Origin: an uncultured Anaerolineae bacterium
GTDB lineage: Bacteria > Chloroflexota > Anaerolineae > Anaerolineales > Villigracilaceae
NCBI GenBank assembly: GCA_903875215.1
Contig: CAIQVH010000018.1
Location: 87,940 to 151,939, forward strand
DNA length: 64,000 bases
Direction: 5' to 3'
Position numbers and translations under genes: made by a program. The notes beneath the pieces are model-generated. The model saw nothing but the letters and a program-made list of their open reading frames with translations, was not told the DNA's origin and did no database searches. Shown piece after piece: positions 45,285 through 54,460 of the stretch (positions are counted from its first letter, which is position 1; each line of letters starts with the position of its first letter).

Positions 45285-46256
45285 TTAACTGACTAAGTGG
45301 CAGGCTACGTAGTGACCTGCAGTGACCTCACGAAAATCTGGCTGTTTTTCAGCACAGATTTCTTTGGCGATCGGGCAGCGTGTGCGGAAGCGGCAGCCCG
45401 AGGGCGGGTTCACCGGGGAGGGAACATCGCCTTCAAGAATGATCCGTTTGCGGGTTTCCTCCACGACCGGGTCGGGGATTGGAACCGCAGAAAGCAGCGC
45501 CTGCGTGTACGGATGCAGGGGCTTGACATGCAGCTCTTCGCTGTTGGTCAACTCGACTATCACGCCCAGGTACATCACCGCAATGCGATTACTGATGTGC
45601 CGCACCATGGAAAGATCGTGGGCAATGAAGAGATAGGTCAGGTTAAATTCTTTTTGCAGGTCTTCCAGCAGATTGACAACCTGGGCCTGAATGGAAACAT
45701 CCAACGCCGAGATCGGTTCATCACAAATAATAAATGAAGGTTGAAGCGCGAGGGCACGCGCAACGCCCACCCGCTGGCGCTGACCACCCGAAAACTCATG
45801 CGGATAACGCGATGCAAACGCCGGGCTCAAGCGCACCAATTCCAGCAGATGCGCCACACGATCCTTGGTCTCGTGCTCATTTGCCAGGCCGTGTACAAGC
45901 AGCGGCTCGGCGATGATATCGCCCACCGTCATACGCGGATTCAAGCTGGCATACGGATCCTGGAAGATGATCTGCATCTTGCGGCGCATGTGGCGCAGGT
46001 CTTCGCCATCCATTTTGACCAGATCAGCCCCTTCAAAAAGCACCTTGCCCGAAGTGGGACGGTAAAGCTGCAAAATGGCGCGCCCCGTGGTTGATTTCCC
46101 GCAGCCCGATTCCCCGACCAGGCCCAGGGTTTCACCCTGATTAACCGTAAATGAGATGCCATCCACCGCGTGAACCGCGCCAACCTGTTTCTGGAACAGG
46201 CCCCGGCGAATGGGAAAATGCTTGACAAGGTTTTCGACGCGTAAGAGTTCGGTCAT
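45285..46256 (-). CDS. Oligopeptide-type ABC ATPase, OppF/DppF class (first set)
   Basis: The 323-residue ATPase has Walker [22 protein letters not shown], signature [13 protein letters not shown], Walker B FIICDEP and the extension [18 protein letters not shown] 46256 lies 1 nt after the stop codon of the OppD-type gene. It is closely similar to the third-set ATPase at 29201, which suggests duplication. Confidence 0.93.
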   Translation of the reverse strand: MTELLRVENLVKHFPIRRGLFQKQVGAVHAVDGISFTVNQGETLGLVGESGCGKSTTGRAILQLYRPTSGKVLFEGADLVKMDGEDLRHMRRKMQIIFQDPYASLNPRMTVGDIIAEPLLVHGLANEHETKDRVAHLLELVRLSPAFASRYPHEFSGGQRQRVGVARALALQPSFIICDEPISALDVSIQAQVVNLLEDLQKEFNLTYLFIAHDLSMVRHISNRIAVMYLGVIVELTNSEELHVKPLHPYTQALLSAVPIPDPVVEETRKRIILEGDVPSPVNPPSGCRFRTRCPIAKEICAEKQPDFREVTAGHYVACHLVS

Positions 46257-46257
46257 G

Positions 46258-47256
46258 TTAGCGAACCTTTCCTGTTTTGATGTCAACCCAGCAAGCAACG
46301 CGATGATTTTCGGTCACGTTCGTCAAGACAGGATTCTCTTGCCAGCAGCGCTCCATCACCCATTTACAACGTGGCGCAAATGGACAAAAAGTCGGTCGTT
46401 TATACAAGACGGGCGGCAACCCGTCGATTGAGTCGAGGCGATATCCAACCGATTCGGCATCCAGGCGCGGCAGACTGCCCAGCAGACCGGTCGTATAGGG
46501 ATGACGGGGGTTGGCATAAAGATCTTTCACCAGCGCTTCTTCAATAATAAACCCGCCATACATCACCAGAACACGCTGCGCCAGGCGGGCCACCACACCC
46601 AGATCGTGCGTAATCCAGATAATGGCCATGCCCAATTCATCCCGCAGGCGCTTGACCAAATCCACAATCTGCGCCTGGATGGTCACATCCAGCGCAGTGG
46701 TCGGTTCATCAGCAATTAAAACCTGGGGATTACAGGCCAGCGCCATGGCGATCATCACACGCTGGCGCATCCCGCCCGAGAACTGGTGGGGATAATCTTT
46801 CAACCGATCTTTGGCTTTCGGAATCCCGACCATGGATAACAATTCAGCCGCGCGATCTACAGCCTGGGAATGCGTCATCCCCAAATGCAGCTCCAGCGGC
46901 TCAGTTAGTTGACGCTCCAGCGTCAGCACTGGGTTCAGCGAGGTCATCGGATCCTGAAAAACCATGGCAATCTGCGCGCCGCGCACATGCCGGATTTCCT
47001 CGGTTGACATCGCCAACAAATCCTGACCATGCAAAAAGGCTTTGCCCCCGGTGATTTTTCCCGGCGGCACAGGAATCAAGCGCATGACCGATAACATGGT
47101 TACGCTTTTGCCACAACCACTCTCACCCACCACCGCAAGAGTTTCTCCCTCCTTCAGCGTAAAAGACACTCCGTTGACGGCATAGACGGTCCCGTCTGGT
47201 GTACGAAACTGGACCTCGAGTCCTTGAACATCTAGCAGAAGATCGGGCATCCGCAT
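46258..47256 (-). CDS. Oligopeptide-type ABC ATPase, OppD/DppD class (first set)
   Basis: The 332-residue ATPase has Walker [22 protein letters not shown], signature [14 protein letters not shown], Walker B VLIADEP and the C-terminal [15 protein letters not shown]. The start may be ATG 47256 or ATG 47250; AAGG lies 3 or 9 nt upstream, the second spacing being better. It is the first gene of the leftward ABC block and diverges from mscL. Confidence 0.92.
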   Translation of the reverse strand: MRMPDLLLDVQGLEVQFRTPDGTVYAVNGVSFTLKEGETLAVVGESGCGKSVTMLSVMRLIPVPPGKITGGKAFLHGQDLLAMSTEEIRHVRGAQIAMVFQDPMTSLNPVLTLERQLTEPLELHLGMTHSQAVDRAAELLSMVGIPKAKDRLKDYPHQFSGGMRQRVMIAMALACNPQVLIADEPTTALDVTIQAQIVDLVKRLRDELGMAIIWITHDLGVVARLAQRVLVMYGGFIIEEALVKDLYANPRHPYTTGLLGSLPRLDAESVGYRLDSIDGLPPVLYKRPTFCPFAPRCKWVMERCWQENPVLTNVTENHRVACWVDIKTGKVR

Positions 47257-47417
47257 TATCCTTTATTATTTAATAATACCAAAGCTCTCGCATTGGTCAC
47301 CATGAAAAGAGATTATACCCGTGATTGCTTTGCCGAGTCAATTCTGCCTGCGGCGCGTTGACGTGCCCCCGGGCAGACAGTACAATCAAAATAAACCATT
47401 TTTATTGGAGATTGGCC

Positions 47418-47819
47418 ATGCTAAAAGAATTCAAAGAATTTGCCCTGCGCGGCAACGTACTCGATCTGGCGGTCGGCGTGATTATCGGCGGCGCCTTTGG
47501 CAAAATCGTCGCTTCGCTCGTCAGTGATATCTTCATGCCGCTGATCGGCCTTTTCATGGGCGGCATCAACTTCACCGATCTCACCATCCATCTCGGCAGC
47601 GCCCAGATCAAATATGGCGCCTTCATTCAGACCGTAGTGGACTTCCTGGTCATCGCCGGGGTGGTTTTCCTGATTATCAAAGCCGCCAACGCCGCCCAAA
47701 AACTGACGCCCATTCTGCCGCCGGCCGAACCAGCCACCCGCGAATGCCCGCACTGCTTCTCAGTGATCAACATCAAAGCCACCCGTTGCCCGCACTGCAC
47801 CTCCCAACTTCTACGATAA
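47418..47819 (+). CDS. mscL: Large-conductance mechanosensitive channel with C-terminal zinc ribbon
   Basis: The 133-residue protein has the MscL N terminus ([28 protein letters not shown]), the loop, TM2 ([16 protein letters not shown]) and then, in place of the usual helical bundle, two CxxC pairs (RECPHC and TRCPHC) making a zinc ribbon. It relieves hypo-osmotic pressure in the membrane. ATG 47418 with GGAG upstream is chosen over the earlier frame opening at 47325. Confidence 0.93.
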   Translation: MLKEFKEFALRGNVLDLAVGVIIGGAFGKIVASLVSDIFMPLIGLFMGGINFTDLTIHLGSAQIKYGAFIQTVVDFLVIAGVVFLIIKAANAAQKLTPILPPAEPATRECPHCFSVINIKATRCPHCTSQLLR

Positions 47820-47845
47820 AACACTGAAGAAGGAAACGCCCCGAA

Positions 47846-47884
47846 CAGTGAGCGTGGAAGGTGGTAAACTTTCCACGCTCACTG
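47846..47884 (+). terminator. 14-bp hairpin after mscL
   Basis: CAGTGAGCGTGGAA (47846-47859) pairs perfectly with 47871-47884 over an 11-nt loop. No T-tract follows, so termination is uncertain; it lies 41 nt before the helicase gene. Confidence 0.55.
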
Positions 47885-47924
47885 GCATTTCACCCGACTG
47901 AATATTGGATTCCGCACCCCAACC

Positions 47925-50093
47925 ATGGATTTTCTCAACAAGCTCAACCCCGCCCAAAAACGCGCCGTCACTGCCGGCGACGGGCCTGTGCTGGTACTGG
48001 CCGGCCCCGGATCCGGCAAAACCCGCGTCCTGACCCAGCGCATCGCCTACCTGATCGGCTACCAGGGCGTGCGCCCCTACCAGATGCTGGCCGTCACCTT
48101 CACCAACAAGGCCGCCCGCGAAATGGAACAACGCGTCCAAAATCTGCTGGGCGAGGAGATGACGCGCGGCCTGTTTCTCGGCACCTTCCACGCCATCTGC
48201 GCCCGCATCCTGCGCCGCGAAGCCGAGAAACTGCCCGTCTCCGGAGAGTTTGTCATCTTCGACGCCGACGACCAGCAATCCGTGGTAAAAAACGCGATCA
48301 AAGAGCTGAATCTCAACGACAAGCTCTACCGCCCGGTCGCCATCCACGCCGCCATCAGCCGCGCCAAAAATGAACTGATTCTGCCCGATGAATTCCCCGT
48401 CGTGACCTATCGTGACGAAACCGTCAAACGTATTTACAAACGCTACCAGGAAATGCTCCAGCTTTCCAACGGCGTCGATTTTGACGACCTGCTGCTGCTG
48501 ACCGCCAGCCTGCTGGCCGAACACGCAGACGTGCGCGAAAAATACGCCCAACGCTTCCGCCATGTGCTCGTGGATGAATTCCAGGATACCAACATGGCGC
48601 AGTACACCCTGCTGAAATATCTCGCCTCGGCGCACAGGAATATCTTCTGCGTAGGAGATGAAGATCAATCGGTCTACCGCTGGCGTGGGGCCGATTATCG
48701 CAACGTGCAACGCTTTGAACAGGATTTCCCCGGCGCGCAGGTCGTCCTGCTGGAACAGAATTACCGTTCCCGGCAAACCATCCTCGATGCCGCCATGTCC
48801 GTCATCAACCGGGCCACGCACCGCCGCAAGAAAAGCCTGTTCACCGAGCGCGGCTCCGGGGAGAAAGTGACATTCTACCAAGCCGCCGATGACTATGGCG
48901 AAGCCAGCTTCGTAGTCGATACGATTGCCCAACTGGTGGCCAGCAAACAATTCGAGCCCGGCGAGTGCGCCGTGATGTACCGCACCAACTCCATGTCGCG
49001 CCTGCTGGAAGAAGCCTTTTTGCAGGCCCGCCTGCCCTACCGGCTGGTCGGCGCCCAACGCTTTTACGGGCGCCGCGAAATCAAGGATGTCATTGCCTAC
49101 CTGCGGCTGGTGCAAAACCCGGAAGATGAGATTTCTCTGGGGCGCGTTATCAACGTTCCGCCGCGCGGCCTGGGTGAAAAAACCGTCCAGACCCTGATGC
49201 TGACCGCGCGCACAGCGCACAACTCGGCCGGCCAGGTACTGCTGGACCTGGCGCGCGGCTCCAACTCGCCATTCTGGCAGCAGTTCCCGGCGCGCGCCGC
49301 CCTGCCGCTGGCCGACTTCGGCGCGAAGCTGGCCGCCTGGCGCGGCCTGCTGGAGACCTACACCGTCCCCGAGCTGTTCGACCGAATTGTGGCAGATACC
49401 GGCTACCTGGCGCACCTCGACGACGGCACCGAGGAAGGCAAGGAACGTCTCGAAAACGTCGAGGAATTACACCGCCTGGCCGATGAGTATCGCACGCGCA
49501 CGCTGGCAGAGTTTTTAGAGAACGTGGCGCTCGTCAGCGACCAGGATACGCTCAGCGAAGGCAATGTGCCAACCCTGCTGACCATGCACGCCGCCAAGGG
49601 CCTGGAATTTGGCGCAGTCTTCATCGTCGGGTTGGATGACGGCATCCTGCCGCACAGCCGTTCCTTCGACGAACCAGAAGAAATGGAAGAAGAACGCCGC
49701 CTGTTCTATGTCGGCATCACGCGCGCCAAGGAACGGCTGTTCCTGGTGCGCGCCATGCGCCGCGGCGGGCGCGGCTATGCCGAGGAAACGGACGAATCGC
49801 GTTTCCTGGCGGATATTCCTGCAGAATTAATCAGCGGGAAACAGCGCGGCTCGAAGCGCCGCAGCAGCTCCAGCGCGTATGAAACCTGGAAACTGCCCTC
49901 GCCTGGCCGCCCGGCCCCGCTGCTCGAACAAAAATTCCGGGCCGGGATGCGCGTCAGGCATCCGCTCTGGAACGAGGGCATTGTCCTCGATAGTCGTATA
50001 CAGGATGGCGATGAAATTGTGGATGTGGCGTTTGTCTCGGTGGGCATCAAGCGCCTTTCGGCCAGCCTGGCCAACCTGACCCTGCTGGGTTGA
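47925..50093 (+). CDS. pcrA: PcrA/UvrD-type 3'-5' DNA helicase
   Basis: This SF1 helicase acts in repair and replication-fork processing. The 722-residue protein has motif I AGPGSGKTRVLTQRIAYL, motif Ia VTFTNKAAREM, motif II DEFQDTN, motif III GDEDQSVYRWRGAD, motif IV QNYRS, motif V TMHAAKGLEF and motif VI VGITRAKERL. The C terminus (FRAGMRVRHPLWNEGIVLDS) is the Tudor-like domain that in PcrA/UvrD binds RNA polymerase. The length is in the family range. The ATG at 47925 has only a weak upstream ribosome binding site. Confidence 0.95.
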   Translation: MDFLNKLNPAQKRAVTAGDGPVLVLAGPGSGKTRVLTQRIAYLIGYQGVRPYQMLAVTFTNKAAREMEQRVQNLLGEEMTRGLFLGTFHAICARILRREAEKLPVSGEFVIFDADDQQSVVKNAIKELNLNDKLYRPVAIHAAISRAKNELILPDEFPVVTYRDETVKRIYKRYQEMLQLSNGVDFDDLLLLTASLLAEHADVREKYAQRFRHVLVDEFQDTNMAQYTLLKYLASAHRNIFCVGDEDQSVYRWRGADYRNVQRFEQDFPGAQVVLLEQNYRSRQTILDAAMSVINRATHRRKKSLFTERGSGEKVTFYQAADDYGEASFVVDTIAQLVASKQFEPGECAVMYRTNSMSRLLEEAFLQARLPYRLVGAQRFYGRREIKDVIAYLRLVQNPEDEISLGRVINVPPRGLGEKTVQTLMLTARTAHNSAGQVLLDLARGSNSPFWQQFPARAALPLADFGAKLAAWRGLLETYTVPELFDRIVADTGYLAHLDDGTEEGKERLENVEELHRLADEYRTRTLAEFLENVALVSDQDTLSEGNVPTLLTMHAAKGLEFGAVFIVGLDDGILPHSRSFDEPEEMEEERRLFYVGITRAKERLFLVRAMRRGGRGYAEETDESRFLADIPAELISGKQRGSKRRSSSSAYETWKLPSPGRPAPLLEQKFRAGMRVRHPLWNEGIVLDSRIQDGDEIVDVAFVSVGIKRLSASLANLTLLG

Positions 50094-50167
50094 AAGCGCG
50101 CCGGAATCTCTGCCGGGCAGCGTGATACAAGGTAAAATTGGGTGAATTACTCTGGAGGAGGCTGTTC

Positions 50168-51178
50168 GTGAGCGAAACGTTAAAGATTATTATCCCAATG
50201 GCAGGCTGGGGGACGCGTATGCGCCCACACACCTGGAGCAAGCCCAAACCGCTGGTCAGCGTGGCTGGAAAAGCCTCCCTCGATCATCTGCTGGATATGT
50301 TCAAGAGCCTGCCGGCTGAAATGCAGGTCGAATTCATCTTCATCATCGGGCCGTTTTTGGGGGAACAGATTCCGCCCTACATCCAGGAAAATTACCCTGC
50401 GCTGCAGGCGCATTACATCGTGCAGGAGGAGATGAAAGGGCAAAGCCACGCCCTGTGGCTGGCGCGCCATCTGCTGCACGGCCCAACCATTATGGTCTTT
50501 TCAGATACCCTGCTGGAGACTGATTTCTCCTTCCTGGCGCAGGAACAGTGCGACGGGGTGGCGTGGGTTAAGGCGGTTCCCGACCCGCGGCGTTTTGGCG
50601 TGGCCGAAATTCGCGACGGGAGCATTTCGCGGCTGATCGAAAAGCCCCAGACGATGGAAAACAACCTGGCGCTGGTGGGCTGTTATTATTTCAAGCAGGG
50701 CGAGGAGCTGGTCGCGGCCATTGGCGAGCAAATCAAGCGCGGGATCGCGCTGAAGGGCGAATATTTCCTGGCCGATGCGATCAACATCATGCTCGAAAAC
50801 GGCGCCCAGATGCGCACCCACAGCGTGGAGGTCTGGCTGGATACCGGCACGATCGAAGCGACGCTGGAGACGAACACTTACATGCTCGAACACGGGCGCG
50901 ATAACTCGGCGCAGGCCGCCCGGCGCCCCGGTCTGACTGTCATCCCGCCGGTATTCGTGCATCCGCAGGCGCGTGTCGAAGGAGCGGTGATCGGGCCGCA
51001 CGTTTCGGTGGGCGCCGATTGCGAGGTATCGGGCTGCGTGCTGCGCAACAGTATCCTCGATGACGGCGCGATCGTCACCGATTCAGTGCTGGATGGGTCG
51101 TTCATCGGCCGCCAGGCGCGGGTGCAGGGCCGCCCCACAACGGTGAATATTGGAGACAACTCGAGCATCCAGCTCTAA
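50168..51178 (+). CDS. Sugar nucleotidyltransferase-like protein with beta-helix C terminus
   Basis: The 336-residue protein has the nucleotidyltransferase signature IIPMAGWGTRMRPHTWSKPKPLVSVAGK, then SDTLLE and WVKAVPDPRRFGVAE segments. The C-terminal third has hexapeptide-like repeats (VHPQARVEGAVIGPHVSVG) of a left-handed beta-helix. Relatives are glucose-1-phosphate thymidylyl- and UDP-sugar pyrophosphorylases. The start is GTG 50168, with GGAGGAGG six nt upstream; the frame is open from 50138. Substrate unknown. Confidence 0.85.
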   Translation: MSETLKIIIPMAGWGTRMRPHTWSKPKPLVSVAGKASLDHLLDMFKSLPAEMQVEFIFIIGPFLGEQIPPYIQENYPALQAHYIVQEEMKGQSHALWLARHLLHGPTIMVFSDTLLETDFSFLAQEQCDGVAWVKAVPDPRRFGVAEIRDGSISRLIEKPQTMENNLALVGCYYFKQGEELVAAIGEQIKRGIALKGEYFLADAINIMLENGAQMRTHSVEVWLDTGTIEATLETNTYMLEHGRDNSAQAARRPGLTVIPPVFVHPQARVEGAVIGPHVSVGADCEVSGCVLRNSILDDGAIVTDSVLDGSFIGRQARVQGRPTTVNIGDNSSIQL

Positions 51179-51259
51179 CGGCTGGCGGCGCGAAATATTC
51201 TTGATCTCGCGGCGCGCTCCCAGCGCAGGCAGGGCAGCGCGCCAGCCCAGGAGGCTGCA

Positions 51260-52429
51260 TTGGCAGACAGTTCGAAATATCTCTCAAAACGGGTGGCCGC
51301 GCTTAAACCCTCCGGCATTCGAAAATTCTTCGATATCGCCGCCACGATGAAGGACGTCATCTCGCTCGGCATCGGCGAGCCAGATTTCACCACGCCGCAA
51401 CCCATCCTTGAGGCGGGCGTGCGGTCTCTGCAGGCCGGTGAGACACACTACACCTCCAACTCTGGAAAATTGGATTTGCGCCAGGGCATCGCCGACAACC
51501 TGGAGCGCCTGTATAGCGTGAAGTATGACCCGGTGAACGAGATTATCGCCACGGTGGGCGTCTCGGAGGCACTCTACCTGGCCTTCATGGCCCTGCTCGA
51601 TCCCGGTGATGAAGTCATCATCCCAACCCCCTGCTTCGTGGCTTACCAGGCCGAGGTGTACCTGGCGGGCGGCGTCCCGGTGGAAATCCCCTGCAAAATG
51701 GAAAACAACTTCCAGGTGGATCCGGATGAAGTGCGCAGGCACATCACCCCGCGCACCAAGGCCATCTTTATCGGGTACCCGAGCAACCCGACGGGCGCAG
51801 TGGCCGAACGCGAAACCCTGCTGGAGATTGCCAACATCGCGCTGGAACACGACCTGGTGGTGGTTTCAGACGAAATCTACGACCGGCTGGTATATGGATT
51901 CAAGCACGTCTGCTTCCCGGCGCTGGGCGAGGACATTAGACAACGCACCATCCTGCTCGGTGGATTCTCGAAAAGCCATGCCATGACCGGCTGGCGCATC
52001 GGCTATGCCGCCGCCCCGGCGCAGATCATCCAGGGCCTGGTGCGCGTCCACCAGTACACGATCATGTCTGCGCCAACCACCGCGCAGGACGCGGCCCTGG
52101 CGGCCTTGAAAGCGGATGCGTACGTGAATGAAATGGTGGCGGAATACGACCGCCGCCGCAAACTGATCGTGGGCGGGCTGAACAAACTCGGCCTGACGAC
52201 CTTCGAGCCGCGCGGCGCCTTCTACGCCTTTCCGAACATCCGCGCCTCGGGCATGGACGAGGAGGTCTTTGCCGAGAAACTGCTCCACGAAGAACATGTC
52301 GCTGTCGTGCCGGGCAGCGCCTTCGGTGCGGGCGGCGAGGGCTTTGTGCGCTGTTCCTACGCCACGGCTTATGAAAAAATCGAGGAAGCCCTGCGGCGCA
52401 TGGAAAAATTCATGGAACGACACGGCTGA
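51260..52429 (+). CDS. Class I/II PLP-dependent aminotransferase (aspartate-aminotransferase fold)
   Basis: The 389-residue protein has the fold type I features [37 protein letters not shown] ([13 protein letters not shown]), [12 protein letters not shown] and the PLP lysine in [17 protein letters not shown]. Substrate may be aspartate, alanine or an aromatic or branched amino acid. The start is TTG 51260, preceded by AGGAGG 5 nt upstream; no closer ATG fits. It follows the nucleotidyltransferase gene by 81 nt and precedes ppgK by 40 nt. Confidence 0.9.
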   Translation: MADSSKYLSKRVAALKPSGIRKFFDIAATMKDVISLGIGEPDFTTPQPILEAGVRSLQAGETHYTSNSGKLDLRQGIADNLERLYSVKYDPVNEIIATVGVSEALYLAFMALLDPGDEVIIPTPCFVAYQAEVYLAGGVPVEIPCKMENNFQVDPDEVRRHITPRTKAIFIGYPSNPTGAVAERETLLEIANIALEHDLVVVSDEIYDRLVYGFKHVCFPALGEDIRQRTILLGGFSKSHAMTGWRIGYAAAPAQIIQGLVRVHQYTIMSAPTTAQDAALAALKADAYVNEMVAEYDRRRKLIVGGLNKLGLTTFEPRGAFYAFPNIRASGMDEEVFAEKLLHEEHVAVVPGSAFGAGGEGFVRCSYATAYEKIEEALRRMEKFMERHG

Positions 52430-52469
52430 GACAACCCCGCCGAACTGCGGCAGAAAAACAGGAGACAGC

Positions 52470-53204
52470 ATGGAAATTCTTGGAATAGACGTGGGCGGCT
52501 CGGGCATCAAGGGCGCGCCGGTCAACACCGAAACAGGGATGATCCTGGTAGATCGTCACCGCATCAAAACCCCCGAAGGCGCAGAAACCGGCCCGGTGGC
52601 AGAGGTGATTGCCGAAATCGCCCACCACTTCAACTGGACCGGCTCGATCGGGGTTGGCTTTCCAGCGCCAATCAAGCATGGAGTGGTCAAAATGGCCGCC
52701 AACATCTCCCCCGCCTGGGTGGGAATGAATGCCAATGAACTGCTTGGCCAGGTCACCGGCTGCCCGGTCACAGTCGTCAATGACGCCGACGCTGCCGGAC
52801 TGGCAGAAATCACCTTCGGCGCGGGCAAGGGCGTGCGAGGCGTCGTCATCATGGTCACACTCGGCACCGGCATTGGCACAGCCATCTTCTGTGACGGCAA
52901 ACTGCTCCCCAACGCCGAGTTCGGGCATGTGGAAGTTGACGGGCGCGATGCCGAAACGCGCGCCTCGGATGCCGCCCGCCAGCGGGAAGAACTATCGTGG
53001 AAAAAGTACGCCAAGCGGCTGAATCGCTATTTCAAAGAGATGCAAAAACTCTTCTGGCCCGATCTCATCATCCTTGGCGGGGGCATCAGCAAATACCATG
53101 AGAAATACCTGCCCCTGCTGACCGTTGAAACCCCCATCGTCCCGGCCCAATTCCTGAACGAGGCCGGCATCGTCGGCGCCGCCCTGGCCGCCCGCCAGGC
53201 CTAG
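52470..53204 (+). CDS. ppgK: Polyphosphate glucokinase
   Basis: The 244-residue ROK-family kinase closely matches PpgK, which phosphorylates glucose with polyphosphate or ATP. It has [13 protein letters not shown] (phosphate binding), [34 protein letters not shown], and [17 protein letters not shown], all as in the actinobacterial enzyme. ATG 52470 has GGAG upstream. Glucose released elsewhere, or from sucrose metabolism, could enter glycolysis through this enzyme. A terminator follows. Confidence 0.92.
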   Translation: MEILGIDVGGSGIKGAPVNTETGMILVDRHRIKTPEGAETGPVAEVIAEIAHHFNWTGSIGVGFPAPIKHGVVKMAANISPAWVGMNANELLGQVTGCPVTVVNDADAAGLAEITFGAGKGVRGVVIMVTLGTGIGTAIFCDGKLLPNAEFGHVEVDGRDAETRASDAARQREELSWKKYAKRLNRYFKEMQKLFWPDLIILGGGISKYHEKYLPLLTVETPIVPAQFLNEAGIVGAALAARQA

Positions 53205-53229
53205 CGGCCGCCCGCTTCAATAAAATAAA

Positions 53230-53266
53230 AAAAGAGAGCAATGGCCTCAAACCACTGCTCTCTTTT
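53230..53266. terminator. Bidirectional terminator after ppgK
   Basis: AAAAGAGAGCA (53230-53240) and TGG pair with CCA and TGCTCTCTTTT (53256-53266) around a 7-nt loop, with one internal A-C mismatch. A- and T-tracts flank both sides, so it serves ppgK and the convergent oxidoreductase gene. Confidence 0.85.
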
Positions 53267-53289
53267 CTCAACTGTCGAATAGCTGTCAG

Positions 53290-53940
53290 CTAATTGGGGC
53301 GGATCAGCTTCCAACCCGTGCCAAAGCCCAGGTTGTGCTTGAACTGCAAGGTAATCCCCAGCAGGGCCAACCCTTCGAGCTGCCGGGAGCGATGCAGCGC
53401 GCCGGCATCCACCGCCACCAGGCCGCCATCCGTCACCAAACCAGAGACAGTCTGCTTGGCAGCCTCATCGTCACCGGCGATAAAGACATCCAGCGGGATC
53501 CCGCCGATCTGCCCGGCCACAAGCGTCGCGGCAAAAGTCGTATTGAAAGCCTTGACCACTTTCGCGCCGGCCGGAACCACCTTGGCCAGTTCTTCAGCGG
53601 AAGACGTATCCGGGGCTGTGGCGAGGCCATCATAGGTGGAATTGAGCGGGTTGGCAATATCCACAACCACTTTGCCCGCCAATTTCGCGCCGAGCTGCTT
53701 CGCCAGATCGAGGTTGACCCCGTACCAGACCGCCAAAACGACCACCTCACCAAGTAGGACATTCTCCAGGCTGGAGGTTTTGACCGCCGCGCCACCTTTG
53801 GCCACACCGCGCAATTCCTTCGCGACCGTTTCCGCCGCTTCGGGGTTGCTGTCCACCAGGGTGACGGCATGCCCACCCGCGACTAGACGATGGCTGATGC
53901 CACGTCCCATATTACCTGCACCGATCACTGTTACGTTCAT
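53290..53940 (-). CDS. NAD(P)-binding F420-dependent-oxidoreductase-like protein
   Basis: The 216-residue Rossmann protein starts MNVTVIGAGNMGRGISHRL and has VDSNPEAA, LAVWYGV, VVDIANPL, KAFNTTFA and the C-terminal helix typical of the NADPH-dependent F420 reductase family (F420_oxidored). Many bacterial members do not use F420, so the cofactor partner is open. It diverges from an HxlR regulator across a 113-bp region with inverted repeats, so it is the likely HxlR target. Confidence 0.85.
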   Translation of the reverse strand: MNVTVIGAGNMGRGISHRLVAGGHAVTLVDSNPEAAETVAKELRGVAKGGAAVKTSSLENVLLGEVVVLAVWYGVNLDLAKQLGAKLAGKVVVDIANPLNSTYDGLATAPDTSSAEELAKVVPAGAKVVKAFNTTFAATLVAGQIGGIPLDVFIAGDDEAAKQTVSGLVTDGGLVAVDAGALHRSRQLEGLALLGITLQFKHNLGFGTGWKLIRPN

Positions 53941-53981
53941 AAGATTTCTCTCCTTTGATAATTATTGATTAGCTACTTACT

Positions 53982-54037
53982 TTTTGATAGTAAAGATTTT
54001 AACCTAATACTATCCTCTTGTCAAGTTACTATCAAAA
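53982..54037. promoter_or_regulatory. Inverted-repeat operators between oxidoreductase and hxlR genes
   Basis: TTTTGATAGTAA (53982-53993) is repeated in perfect inverted form as TTACTATCAAAA (54026-54037), with a further TACTATC half site at about 54008. The first site is also part of TTACT-N7-AGTAA, similar to operators of HxlR-family regulators. Both divergent promoters should be covered. Confidence 0.65.
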
Positions 54038-54053
54038 GGATATAATAAGAGTT

Positions 54054-54377
54054 ATGTTAGAAGAAACTGAAATTACCGTGACTGACGAACGCTGCCCGGT
54101 GGAAGCCGTGGCCGAAATCATTGGCCAGAAATGGGTCTCGCTCATTATCCGCGACCTGGCCAAAGGCCCCCAACGCTTTGGCGAATTGCAACACTCCATC
54201 AAAATCAGCCCGCGCGTCCTCTCCGCTCGCTTACAGGAATTGGAAATCGAAGGGTTGGTCTCCCGCGCCATCTTCGCTGAAGTCCCCCCCCGCACCGAAT
54301 ACACCCTGACCGAACGCGGCCAACTCCTGGTGCCGCTCATCGACGAGATGCGCAGGATTGGACAGAGTTTTATTTAG
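54054..54377 (+). CDS. HxlR-family transcriptional regulator
   Basis: The 107-residue protein has the HxlR winged-helix pattern: DERCPVEAVAEIIGQKWVSL, then QRFGELQHSIKISPRVLSARLQELE and VPPRTEYTLTERG. Cys14 is at the usual redox- or electrophile-sensing position. ATG 54054 is used; the upstream frame (TTG 54018) would run through the operator. It probably represses or activates the divergent oxidoreductase gene in response to electrophiles or redox stress (inference). Confidence 0.9.
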   Translation: MLEETEITVTDERCPVEAVAEIIGQKWVSLIIRDLAKGPQRFGELQHSIKISPRVLSARLQELEIEGLVSRAIFAEVPPRTEYTLTERGQLLVPLIDEMRRIGQSFI

Positions 54378-54412
54378 CTGAGATAACCAATTTTTAACCG
54401 GTGGAAAGAATC

Positions 54413-54449
54413 AAAAGAGAGCAGCCAAAAGGATGGACTGCTCTCTTTT
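54413..54449. terminator. Bidirectional terminator after hxlR
   Basis: AAAAGAGAGCAG (54413-54424) pairs perfectly with CTGCTCTCTTTT (54438-54449) over a 13-nt loop. It lies between the convergent hxlR and RNA helicase genes. The first 11 bp of its stem are identical to the terminator at 53230. Confidence 0.88.
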
Positions 54450-54460
54450 CTCTGCTGCTT

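Noticed and set aside
43375..45288. A 637-codon open frame on the plus strand
   Set aside because: It is antisense to the OppA-like receptor gene and shows no recognisable domain or start signal.
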